A stretch of DNA of 64,000 nt from positions 124,001-188,000 of the forward strand of contig NZ_JADMLG010000015.1 of the NCBI RefSeq assembly GCF_015674855.1, written 5' to 3'. The notes below the pieces were generated by a model that did not search any database, was not told where the DNA came from, and saw only the letters and a list, made by a program, of their open reading frames with translations. Numbering within the stretch: the stretch's first letter is position 1; each line of letters opens with the position of its first letter. The DNA is from Nocardia bovistercoris. GTDB taxonomy: Bacteria > Actinomycetota > Actinomycetes > Mycobacteriales > Mycobacteriaceae. Shown here piece by piece: positions 8,457-16,319 of this stretch. Position numbers and translations under genes: made by a program.

Positions 8457-9119
8457 ATGCACCCATCAACCCAGCACGGCTACAGCCTCACCTTCGACGT
8501 CGACTATCCGCATCGACTCAGCCGTTGGAAGACCGCGTTCCGCGTGGTGCTCGCGGCGCCGATCCTGCTGTTGGTGGCGATTCTCGTCGGGGGTGGCCGT
8601 TTCACCGGCGCGACGTCGTCCTGGGGAGTCGATCCGTGGACGATTACGCTCCCCGACGCCTCCTACTACGGCGGACTGGTCGTCCTCGCGCCCCTGATCA
8701 TGATCGTGGTTCGCCGAAAGTATCCCCGCTGGTGGTTCGACTGGAATGTCGCGCTGCTCGGACTGCAGAGCCGGATCGCGGCCTATCTCTACCTGCTGCG
8801 CGAGGAGTACCCGTCGACGGACGAGCAACAAGCCGTGCGTTTGGCGGTCCGCTACCCGGACGCCTCGCGTGATCTGAGTCGATGGTTGCCACTCGTGAAG
8901 TGGCTGTTGGCGATTCCGCATCTCATCGTGTTGTCGGTGCTTTCCGCCGCGTCGATCGTCACGGTCGTCCTGTCCTGGTTCGCCGTCGTCTGCACGGGAC
9001 GCTATCCGCGATCGTTGTTCGACTTCCATGTCGGTGTCCTGCGGTGGCACTACCGCGTCATCGCCTACGCATTCCTTCTCGTGACCGACGATTACCCACC
9101 GTTCCGGCTCGCCGCCTGA
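8457..9119 (+). CDS. DUF4389-like membrane protein
   Basis: A 220-residue membrane protein. An N-terminal YSLTFDVDYPHRLSRWKTAFR segment precedes the first helix, and the repeated pattern YPRWWFDWNVALL and YPRSLFDFHVGVLRWHYRV, each followed by a hydrophobic segment and by EEYPS or DDYPPF, is what I associate with DUF4389 proteins. About four membrane segments are predicted. GGAGG stands seven bases before ATG 8457. These proteins have no established function; the neighbours (small membrane protein, lipoprotein) suggest an envelope role. Confidence 0.65.
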   Translation: MHPSTQHGYSLTFDVDYPHRLSRWKTAFRVVLAAPILLLVAILVGGGRFTGATSSWGVDPWTITLPDASYYGGLVVLAPLIMIVVRRKYPRWWFDWNVALLGLQSRIAAYLYLLREEYPSTDEQQAVRLAVRYPDASRDLSRWLPLVKWLLAIPHLIVLSVLSAASIVTVVLSWFAVVCTGRYPRSLFDFHVGVLRWHYRVIAYAFLLVTDDYPPFRLAA

Positions 9120-9165
9120 CAGCGGTCACGTGACACCGCCGCTGACGAATTCGGCCTCCGGTGGG

Positions 9166-9984
9166 TCACTTGAACGCGGTGATGGTGCGTGCCGCCCATT
9201 CGGCGAAGGTGCGGGGGCGGCGGCCGAGGAGGCGTTCCGCGTCGGGGCCTACCGCGCGCTCCTCGGCCGATGGTGTGCCGAGAGCGCCGAGGGTGGCTTC
9301 CACGATCGGCTCGGGCATGTACTTCAGCATCTGGGTTCGCGCTTCCGCCCGGCTCTGCTCGACGAACCGCACCGGTTCGCCGAGTACGGCGCCGATCGCC
9401 GCGGCCTGCTGCCGGGGTGAGATCGGTTCCGGTCCGGTCAGCGTATAGATGTCGCCTTGGTGGCCAGGCTCGCGCAGCACGATGGCGGCGACCTCGGCGA
9501 TGTCGGCCGGGTCGATGGCAGGCACCGCGACATCACCGAATGGCGCCGCGACCGTTCGCTGCGTCCGGACCATGTCGGCCCACCGCAGCGCGTTGGAGTC
9601 GAAGTTGCCCGGCCGCAGCATCGTCCATTCCAGGCCCGACCGTTGAACAGCATCTTCCAGCGCCGAGGGGTGACGTCCTGTACCGACGCCGTGGGAGGAC
9701 AGCAGAACCACGCGCGGGACGTCGGCGGCCCGCACGACTTCGAGAACGGCTTCGATATCACCGTTCGCCATGAAGTCCGGCGAGGGCAGCAAGAACAACG
9801 CCCGGGCTCCTCGGAGAGCGGGCTCGAGGGTCCGCGGCCTGGTCAGGTCCGCTCGGTGATGTCGGACACCCGCAGGTACTCCGACCCCGTTCCGGGATAC
9901 GGCGATCACCGATTCCCCGGTCTCGGCGAGTGCCCGCACGAGCGGTTGACCGACATTTCCGGTCGCTCCCGTCACCACGATCAT
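9166..9984 (-). CDS. NmrA-like NAD(P)-binding oxidoreductase
   Basis: About 272 residues, an atypical short-chain dehydrogenase of the NmrA/QOR2 type. The N-terminus MIVVTGATGNVGQPLVRAL carries the dinucleotide-binding loop, followed by ADLTRPRTLEPALRGARALFLL and LEWTMLRPGNF, typical of NmrA sensors and quinone reductases. It lacks a clear catalytic YxxxK. The start is chosen where AGGAG stands six bases upstream; an ATG six bases earlier is equally possible. It is divergent from an HxlR regulator, a pairing common for redox or quinone-responsive oxidoreductases. Confidence 0.8.
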   Translation of the reverse strand: MIVVTGATGNVGQPLVRALAETGESVIAVSRNGVGVPAGVRHHRADLTRPRTLEPALRGARALFLLPSPDFMANGDIEAVLEVVRAADVPRVVLLSSHGVGTGRHPSALEDAVQRSGLEWTMLRPGNFDSNALRWADMVRTQRTVAAPFGDVAVPAIDPADIAEVAAIVLREPGHQGDIYTLTGPEPISPRQQAAAIGAVLGEPVRFVEQSRAEARTQMLKYMPEPIVEATLGALGTPSAEERAVGPDAERLLGRRPRTFAEWAARTITAFK

Positions 9985-10026
9985 TTCCATCTCCTGTTCC
10001 TTGTTTGTTCGATGCACTCGGCGACG

Positions 10027-10054
10027 CTACTATCCCGGGACTAGTAGGTACCTA
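10027..10054. promoter_or_regulatory. overlapping palindromes, probable HxlR operator
   Basis: Between the divergent NmrA-like and HxlR genes are CTACTA...TAGTAG (10027-10047, with TCCCGGGA in the centre) and the adjoining perfect palindrome TAGGTACCTA (10045-10054). Both fit a dimeric regulator site controlling the two genes. Confidence 0.5.
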
Positions 10055-10072
10055 GAGGAAAGTGGACTTCGA

Positions 10073-10462
10073 GTGGCTGAGACCACATCGGGGGTGCCTC
10101 CGGAATCGGCGTGCCCCATCGCTCCGGTGGTCGACCTCGTCTTCAGTCGCTGGACCACGCCGATTCTGTGGACGCTCAACGAGTTCGGGCGACAACGGTT
10201 CAGCGAACTGGAACGCCGCATCGCGACGATCACACCCAAGGTGCTGACGGAGCGACTGCGTCGACTGGAACGCGACGGACTCGTCGTGCGCACCTACCAT
10301 CCCGAGGTCCCGCCTCGGGTGGAGTACGAGATCAGCGCATTGGGACGCAGCTTGGCGCCGGTGTTCGCGACACTCGCCGAATGGTCGGTCAACCTGGACG
10401 AGGTCGATCGGGCCCGGCAGGACTACGACGCCCGCGAGAGGGCTCCTCGCAGGCGAACCTGA
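10073..10462 (+). CDS. HxlR-family winged-helix regulator
   Basis: A 129-residue HxlR/DUF24 protein. It shows the CPIAPVVDLVFSRWTTPILWTL start with the conserved Cys used for redox or quinone sensing, then the winged helix (FSELERRIATITPKVLTERLRRLERDGLVVRTYHPEVPPRVEYEISALGRSL). GTG 10073 follows an AGAGGAAAG ribosome site. It probably represses or activates the divergent NmrA-like oxidoreductase in response to reactive electrophiles. The C-terminal tail is Arg-rich. Confidence 0.85.
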   Translation: MAETTSGVPPESACPIAPVVDLVFSRWTTPILWTLNEFGRQRFSELERRIATITPKVLTERLRRLERDGLVVRTYHPEVPPRVEYEISALGRSLAPVFATLAEWSVNLDEVDRARQDYDARERAPRRRT

Positions 10463-10536
10463 CGGGAGGGGAAAGTTTCACGCCCGGTTGATCGAGAATC
10501 GCCCCGTCGCCGTCCGGTCGTGCCAGAGTGGAAGCC

Positions 10537-10857
10537 ATGGGTGGTAGCGATCCATCTCGACAGGCGGCGGCCTCGGGTGTCACGGTCGTTCTGCTGGACG
10601 GTTTCGCCGACGATCGGGTGACGGTCGAGGTCGGCGCGGATGCGCGGCGGTTGCAGGGGGTGACCACCAAGTTATTGACCGGGTTCGCCGAGCAATTGGA
10701 GTTCGAGGCGCACGGTGATGTGCCGGTCCGGATCCTGGTCGCCGATCGCGGACTGGACCACCGGACGACGGCGGCATCGGGGCAGGTCCTGCTGGTTTCC
10801 ATAACCGGCGATTCGTTGTCGGTCACCGCGGCGAACGAGATGCCCGGTTTCCTCTGA
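10537..10857 (+). CDS. hypothetical protein
   Basis: A 106-residue soluble protein with a beta-alpha pattern (GVTVVLLDGFADDRVTVEVGADARRLQGVTTKLLTGFAEQLEF) and no recognised family. The start is taken at ATG 10537; the ribosome site is weak. The following 240 bases up to the next gene show no other coding signal. Confidence 0.5.
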   Translation: MGGSDPSRQAAASGVTVVLLDGFADDRVTVEVGADARRLQGVTTKLLTGFAEQLEFEAHGDVPVRILVADRGLDHRTTAASGQVLLVSITGDSLSVTAANEMPGFL

Positions 10858-11097
10858 CAGGTCCGCTACGCGGCGCGAGCCGTAGCGGACCACCACAAAC
10901 CAGGTAGTTTGCTACGCGTGTGCTGTGCGTGCCTAACGCGCGACCATGAACCGGTGCCGACCCGATCAGTGCGACACAGATGACGTCGATCCGCGCCCGC
11001 CGGTCGCGGGATCGCGATGGTCACCCGCCTTCCGTTCCCGTGCGTCGGGCGCCTCCCCGCGACGCCGACCATTCCCGGTTCACAACGGAGGCTCACC

Positions 11098-13353
11098 ATG
11101 ACCCATAGCGGCGACGGTTCCGCCTTTTCGGCGAACGTCGAATTCCCTTCCGATCCCAGACCACCGCAGCCAGGGTGGCCGCAACCGAGCCCGATGGCCG
11201 ACGATTGGCTTTCCCTGCGCCGCGGCCCGATCAGCGGGCGTTACGAGGGCGGCGGCACGACGAGCGGCAACTGGACGAGCATCCTCGACCTGCGCATCGA
11301 TGTCGACATGCGCTATTCGGCGGACTCCCCGGTCACGAATCGGGTCAGCGGCGACTTCTTCCAGATGGTCGGCGGCGGCCCGCCCCCCGGACCGATCGTC
11401 CGGCTCAACTACCTCGAGTCCTGGATCGTCGACGAACCCGCCGTCGCCTGGTCCGCCGACAAGGCGGTGATCACCGGGACCGTCCGATACTGGCGCAGAA
11501 ATCCGAATCCGGCGCCCAAGGTCCGGATCACCGTGCCGTGGTCGGGCGGTGCGATCGGCCCGGCCCTGGTGGAGTTCCGCACCGGCGGCACCATCACCGC
11601 CAGCTACAGCTGCAACTTCCGCTCCGACAACTTCCGGAACATGGTGCTCGAACTGGACTGCGCGTCCTCGGTGAACACGGCCCCGCTCGTGCCGACTTAC
11701 GACACCCACAGCCACGACAATCGCCCCGGCGATACGCCGCGCCGGACCCTCACGATCCAGAGCGCATATCGCGAAGCGGGCGTCGGAGTGACCATCCGGC
11801 CCGACCGCACGGTCATCGACGACAGTGCCGCGGAGTTCAAGAGCTGGAGCTCCGCCGAATTGCACCACGCCATGGAATCCTCGTTCAGCCAGTACACGAA
11901 CACCTGGCCCGACTGGCAGATGTGGGGTTTACAGGCGGGTGCGTTCGACAATGCGGGAGTCGGCGGCATCATGTTCGACGCGAGCGCCGGATTCGGCGGC
12001 GCGGGCCGTTCGCCGGACCGGCAGGGATTCGCGGTATTCCGCAATCACAGCTGGTTCAACGACCTGGTCACGGGTCCGCCGCAGGATCAGGACCAAGCGG
12101 CGGCGATGCGCAAATTCCTGTACACGTGGGTCCACGAGGCGGGACACGCGTTCAATTTCCTGCACTCGTGGGACAAGTCTCGCCCGAGTTCACTGTCCTG
12201 GATGAACTACGACTGGAGATACGACCAGCTCAACGGCACGAACAAGTTCTGGGCGAATTTCCGGTTCCGTTTCGACGACGAGGAACTCGTGCACCTGCGC
12301 CACGGCGACCGCGCGTCGGTCATCATGGGCGGCGACCCGTGGGCCTCGGGCGGTCACCTCGAATCACCCGGCGGCACCAGCGGGGAATCCGACCCGGACC
12401 ATCCGCTGGAACTGCTGCTGCGCGCCAAGTCGTACTTCGCGCACATGGAACCGGTGCAGATCGAGTTCCGGCTGCGCAACCGGCTGGCCGTCCCGCAGTC
12501 GGTGGATGTGCGGATGGATCCGAAGTACGGCACCACCACGGTGTTCGTGCTGAAGCCCGATGGCAAGACCGCGCAGTTCAGCTCGGTGATGTGCCTGTAC
12601 GGGCTGCCCGACACGCACGTGCTCGCGCCGTCGACGGACCGCGAGAAGGGCCTGGACCGCTACAGCGAGATCGTCCCGTTGACCTTCGGCAAACGAGGTT
12701 TCGTCTTCGACCAGCCTGGCCGCTATCAGATCCGCGCGGTCTACTCCACCGGTGGCCTGCCCGCGGTGTCCAACACGCTCGCGCTGCGCGTCGGACAGCC
12801 CGCGAACGCGGACGAGGACCGCTTCGCAGGCGACTTCTTCAGCCACAAGGTCGGTTTGGCCCTTGCCCTCGGCGGCTCACAATCGACGTTCCTGGAGACC
12901 GGCATGAACACGTTGCGGGAGGCGGCGAAGCGTTTCGCGGGCGACGACCGCGGCGCGAAGGTCGCCGCGACCATCGCCAAGAGCGATGGCAGCGATTTCT
13001 ACGCCCGCACGGTGTCCGGCAAACAGGACAAGATGACACTCGCCCACAAAGCGGATCCCGAAGCCGCCCTCGAGGTGACGGCGGCCGCATTGCGGCGTTA
13101 CCGCGAACAATCCGAACACCCCGCGCAGACGGACAACATCACCTACAACAACCTGGTGACGATCCGCACGGATCTCCATGTGCGCAACGGTGATCCGGAA
13201 CTCGCGCGACAGGAGTTGACGGCGCTGGCCGACGATCTGCACGGTCGCGGCGTGAACACGAACGTGGTCAAGGATATTCGAGCCAGGGCCGAGGACGTGT
13301 CGGGCAATCGCCGGGGCGCGAAACGGGCGAAGGCGGGTACGGCGCGCGGCTGA
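11098..13353 (+). CDS. large putative zinc metalloprotease
   Basis: A 751-residue protein with HEAGHAFNFLH at residues 346-356, that is HExxH plus a third His at the metzincin spacing (HExxHxxxxxH, with Asn where metzincins usually have Gly). Further down come an Asp/Gly-rich stretch and an Ig-like C-terminal region (about 450-590: VQIEFRLRNRLAVPQSVDVRM and FDQPGRYQIRAVYSTGG), then an alpha-helical tail ending in basic residues. There is no signal peptide, so it is either cytoplasmic or exported by an unusual route. The start at ATG 11098 has GGAGG six bases upstream. I do not recognise a named family beyond the zinc motif, and substrate is unknown. Confidence 0.6.
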   Translation: MTHSGDGSAFSANVEFPSDPRPPQPGWPQPSPMADDWLSLRRGPISGRYEGGGTTSGNWTSILDLRIDVDMRYSADSPVTNRVSGDFFQMVGGGPPPGPIVRLNYLESWIVDEPAVAWSADKAVITGTVRYWRRNPNPAPKVRITVPWSGGAIGPALVEFRTGGTITASYSCNFRSDNFRNMVLELDCASSVNTAPLVPTYDTHSHDNRPGDTPRRTLTIQSAYREAGVGVTIRPDRTVIDDSAAEFKSWSSAELHHAMESSFSQYTNTWPDWQMWGLQAGAFDNAGVGGIMFDASAGFGGAGRSPDRQGFAVFRNHSWFNDLVTGPPQDQDQAAAMRKFLYTWVHEAGHAFNFLHSWDKSRPSSLSWMNYDWRYDQLNGTNKFWANFRFRFDDEELVHLRHGDRASVIMGGDPWASGGHLESPGGTSGESDPDHPLELLLRAKSYFAHMEPVQIEFRLRNRLAVPQSVDVRMDPKYGTTTVFVLKPDGKTAQFSSVMCLYGLPDTHVLAPSTDREKGLDRYSEIVPLTFGKRGFVFDQPGRYQIRAVYSTGGLPAVSNTLALRVGQPANADEDRFAGDFFSHKVGLALALGGSQSTFLETGMNTLREAAKRFAGDDRGAKVAATIAKSDGSDFYARTVSGKQDKMTLAHKADPEAALEVTAAALRRYREQSEHPAQTDNITYNNLVTIRTDLHVRNGDPELARQELTALADDLHGRGVNTNVVKDIRARAEDVSGNRRGAKRAKAGTARG

Positions 13354-13368
13354 GGAACAGAGCCGCGC
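13344..13368 (+). terminator. terminator hairpin after metalloprotease
   Basis: A perfect 8-bp stem (GCGCGGCT / AGCCGCGC) overlaps the stop codon of the metalloprotease gene and lies between it and the convergent dehydratase gene. Confidence 0.5.
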
Positions 13369-13377
13369 CATAACGGA

Positions 13378-14439
13378 CTATCTTCGGGCGGTCCCCTGGC
13401 CTGCCCAGTCGAACCCGAGTTCACCCTTGTCGGCGATGACCGCTTCCCACCAGGACGGGTTGTCGCGGTACCAGCGGACCGTCTCGGCCAGGCCATCGTC
13501 GAACGCGTGCTCGGGCGTCCAGCCCAGCGCGGACTCGAGCTTGGCCGGGTCGATCAGGTAGCGGCGGTCGTGGTTGGGCCGGTCCGGGATGTGCTCGATC
13601 CACTCGGCCGGGTCCATCCCCAGCTCGGCGACGACCCGGCGGGCGATCTCCAGGTTCGTGGCTTCCTGCCTGCCGGACACGTCGAAGATCGGCAACAGCG
13701 ACGGATCGGTAGCCGCCGCGGCGGGAATCGGGCCGAGGTCGGCGTGCAGGACGCGGTGGACGGCCGCGCAGTGGTCGGCCACATGCAGCCAATCCCGCGA
13801 CTGGAGTCCGTCGCCGTAGATAGGGACCTTCCGTCCACGCAGCAGGTTGGTCACCGCGAGCGGGATCAGCTTCTCGGGCAGCTGGTAGGGGCCGTAGTTG
13901 TTGGCGCAGTGCGTCATCCGGATCGACAGGTCCGGGTAGGTCTGCATGTAGGCGCGCACGATCTGGTCCCCGGCGGCCTTGGCCGCCGAGTAGGGGGTCT
14001 TCGCATTGAGCGGCGAGCCCTCGCTGAACCACTCGGCGCCCGCCGCCAGGTCGCCGTACACCTCGATCGTGGACACGTGCACGTGCGCGGTCACCGGCAT
14101 CAACCGGGAGCACTCGGCCATCACCTGCGCGCCGAGCGCGTTGGAGCGCATGAACGCCGACGGGGACAAGATCGCCCGGTCGTTGTGCGACTCGGCCGCG
14201 AAGTTCACCACATAGTCCGGCCGGTACCCGCGGTAGACGTCGGCCATCATCTCGAAGTCCGCGATATCGGCTTTCTCGAAGCTGATCCGGTCCCGGACCG
14301 GATCGAGATTGGCTTCGTTACCGGCGAATCCGATGTAGTCGACCGCGACGATCTGCGCGTCGGGCGCCCACTGCGACAGCAGGTGGACGTAGTTCGCGCC
14401 GATGAACCCCGCGGCGCCGGTCACCAGGTAGACAGCCAT
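13378..14439 (-). CDS. dTDP-glucose 4,6-dehydratase-like SDR enzyme
   Basis: A 353-residue extended short-chain dehydrogenase. Visible parts are the NAD loop (VTGAAGFIGANYV), NFAAESHNDRAI, the catalytic YSAAK (Tyr150, Lys154), NNYGPYQLPEKLIP and YGDGLQSRDWLHVADHC, all matching RmlB. The catalytic loop, STDEVYG in RmlB, reads STIEVYG here (Ile125, Glu126), so the Asp that acts in dehydration is missing. It may therefore be a 4,6-dehydratase with a changed mechanism, or an epimerase/dehydratase acting on another nucleotide sugar. It stands alone, with no rmlA, rmlC or rmlD neighbour. The start is taken at MAVYLVTG; there is no strong ribosome site, so the message may be nearly leaderless. Confidence 0.75.
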   Translation of the reverse strand: MAVYLVTGAAGFIGANYVHLLSQWAPDAQIVAVDYIGFAGNEANLDPVRDRISFEKADIADFEMMADVYRGYRPDYVVNFAAESHNDRAILSPSAFMRSNALGAQVMAECSRLMPVTAHVHVSTIEVYGDLAAGAEWFSEGSPLNAKTPYSAAKAAGDQIVRAYMQTYPDLSIRMTHCANNYGPYQLPEKLIPLAVTNLLRGRKVPIYGDGLQSRDWLHVADHCAAVHRVLHADLGPIPAAAATDPSLLPIFDVSGRQEATNLEIARRVVAELGMDPAEWIEHIPDRPNHDRRYLIDPAKLESALGWTPEHAFDDGLAETVRWYRDNPSWWEAVIADKGELGFDWAGQGTARR

Positions 14440-14905
14440 GGGCAGAGCGTAGTCCACCGGCCCGCGACCGCCGCACGATCAAGTGGCAGTGACCTATCCG
14501 TGCAGCAGCCCCCTTCTGCGCGATGATGACGGCGTGACACACGCCGACCGGATCGGGCGGCCCGCAGGATGATCCGCGACTTCTCCCGCGCACCTCACCG
14601 ACTGACTCGCGAGACGGTGTCCGCCGGGTTCGATCGGCTGGTTCCGGAGCTGCACGGCGGCTGCGGTCGACGGTGCCCAACCCCTCGACAGATTGCCGCG
14701 AATGTGTGACCCTTGCCACATCTGTTGGCGGACGGTAGGCTCGCGGCCTGGGGATAACCCGGTTATCGTAAGTTCCATAGACCCCTCAGGCAACCGACCG
14801 GTTCGAATCTTTCGTCGGATTCGAAGCGGCTCAGCCCCGCCGCACGCCGCTCACGGGCGGCCCTCGTCGACGCCCGATGGAGTCCAGAAGGAGAACGGAT
14901 CAGCC
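14440..14905. other. intergenic region, no supported gene
   Basis: This 466-base stretch separates divergent genes. It contains a possible 46-codon frame at 14569-14709 on the plus strand without a recognisable family or convincing ribosome site. Otherwise it presumably holds the promoters of the flanking genes. Confidence 0.4.
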
Positions 14906-15490
14906 ATGGCAGTTCGGAGCGCGTTCGCCGACGACAACGACGTCGTCACCGGTGACCTCACCCGGCGGGGGGTGGAAGCGTGGCGCTTCCGGATACGCCC
15001 GCGGGCGGTGGTCGTCGCGCCCTCCGCGACCGATGCGGTCGTTCGACTCGGCGGCTGGGTGTTCGACAAGTCGATCGGCGGCTGGGAGGTGATGACGGCC
15101 ATTCCGGGCGGCGGCGGGCACCGAGCGCTGGAAATCCTCGGCGCCAGGATCGTCGATCTCGAGGAATGGCTGAGCCCGCCGAAACGCTGGGCGAGCCTGG
15201 AAATGTTGGCGGTCGCCTCGGAGCTCTACGCGGCCGACGAACGCATTCGCGAGATCGTTCGGCAACGACTCGTCCTCGGCACGAAACCGAATCTGGTGTG
15301 GGGCGGCCCGCCCGCCACCGAACTGCACGACGTGGCAACGGCCACCCGGCACCGGATCAGCGTCGCGGGCCGGGCATTCAAACGCACCGCCCTCGGCGCG
15401 CTCGAGCAGGACACGGCTCCGCAGTCGGACACCGAATTGTTCTGGACTACCCACGGCGGCCCTTCGGCGTTCCGCACGGACGCGGTGTGA
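14906..15490 (+). CDS. hypothetical protein, actinobacterial
   Basis: A 194-residue soluble protein beginning MAVRSAFADDNDVVTGDLTRRGVEAWRF. It contains a conserved-looking core (ATDAVVRLGGWVFDKSIGGWEVMTAIPGGGGHRALEILGARIVDLEEWL) but no family I can name. An AAGGAG motif lies upstream of ATG 14906. It converges on a TetR gene whose end is eight bases away. Confidence 0.55.
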   Translation: MAVRSAFADDNDVVTGDLTRRGVEAWRFRIRPRAVVVAPSATDAVVRLGGWVFDKSIGGWEVMTAIPGGGGHRALEILGARIVDLEEWLSPPKRWASLEMLAVASELYAADERIREIVRQRLVLGTKPNLVWGGPPATELHDVATATRHRISVAGRAFKRTALGALEQDTAPQSDTELFWTTHGGPSAFRTDAV

Positions 15491-15497
15491 AAGGTAT

Positions 15498-16211
15498 TCA
15501 GGCTCGAGGTTCGGATTCGGCGGCGGGTCGATAGCGGGCAAGCAGGAGCGAATCCACGCCACGCGCACCGGCGTCGGGCGCTTTACGCGAGAATTCATCG
15601 ATGTCGAAATCCGAACTACGGCTCGCCGACTCGGATTCGGAACGCGTGCTCGCGAGTAGGGTGTTGTCGCCGGTGAGGCGTTTGACCACGCGTTCGAGGG
15701 CGGACATGATCGCGGGCAGGTCGGCCGATCCGTCGACCAGCCTGCCGAGCATCGCGTAGCAGAGATCGATCAGGACCAGCCCGATATCGGCGACGTAGTC
15801 ACGATCGAGGCCTGCGAACAGGTGTTCTGCGGCTGGGACGACGAACGCGAACCCTTGGACGTCGAGTTGGTGCCCGCCGGGCGCCTTTCTGGCCCGATAG
15901 TAGGCCTCGGCCATTCGTGGACTGTCCTCCCACGGCTGGAAAACCCGCCGGATCAGCCGAACCAGCCCTTCGGCCAGGGTTTCCGCTTCCGAGGGCTGCA
16001 ACTCGACATACGCGTTGTTCGCCATCCACGACCGCACGGCCGCGAGGATCAGACCTTCCCGATTGCCGAACATCTGGTAGATGGTGGTCAGCGAGACGTG
16101 AGCGCGTTTGGCGACGGTCCGCAACTGCACGGCGTCGTAGCCGTCCTGCTCCAACAGCCCGACCACGACGTCGAGGATATTCGCGGCGACGTCAACGCCC
16201 GTCTCTTGCAT
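15498..16211 (-). CDS. TetR-family regulator of the monooxygenase operon
   Basis: A 237-residue TetR protein. The helix-turn-helix is clear (NILDVVVGLLEQDGYDAVQLRTVAKRAHVSLTTIYQMFGNREGLILAAV). The C-terminal part resembles KstR-type ligand domains, ending in a Ser-rich extension (TRSESESASRSSDFDID). It is divergent from the flavin monooxygenase/CoA-transferase/CoA-lyase operon, and a palindrome lies between them. It probably represses that operon until a pathway acyl-CoA or substrate appears; the ligand is inference. Confidence 0.85.
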   Translation of the reverse strand: MQETGVDVAANILDVVVGLLEQDGYDAVQLRTVAKRAHVSLTTIYQMFGNREGLILAAVRSWMANNAYVELQPSEAETLAEGLVRLIRRVFQPWEDSPRMAEAYYRARKAPGGHQLDVQGFAFVVPAAEHLFAGLDRDYVADIGLVLIDLCYAMLGRLVDGSADLPAIMSALERVVKRLTGDNTLLASTRSESESASRSSDFDIDEFSRKAPDAGARGVDSLLLARYRPAAESEPRA

Positions 16212-16289
16212 GGCGTAATGATAGGGCCGACACCATCGGGCTCGGCGGGGACCGGATAGCAGTCGCGGCTGCCGATCCACCGCATTGAA

Positions 16290-16305
16290 ATCTGATATGT
16301 CAGAT
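16290..16305. promoter_or_regulatory. inverted repeat ATCTGA-TATG-TCAGAT
   Basis: A perfect 6-bp inverted repeat with a 4-base spacer lies 15 bases before the monooxygenase start and in the gap shared with the divergent TetR gene. It is a likely operator. Confidence 0.55.
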
Positions 16306-16319
16306 GTTAGGTTCCAAAT

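Noticed and set aside
14569-14709. 46-codon plus-strand frame MIRDFSRAPHRLTRE...
   Set aside because: No clear ribosome site, no family and no repeat of codon bias; too short to support.
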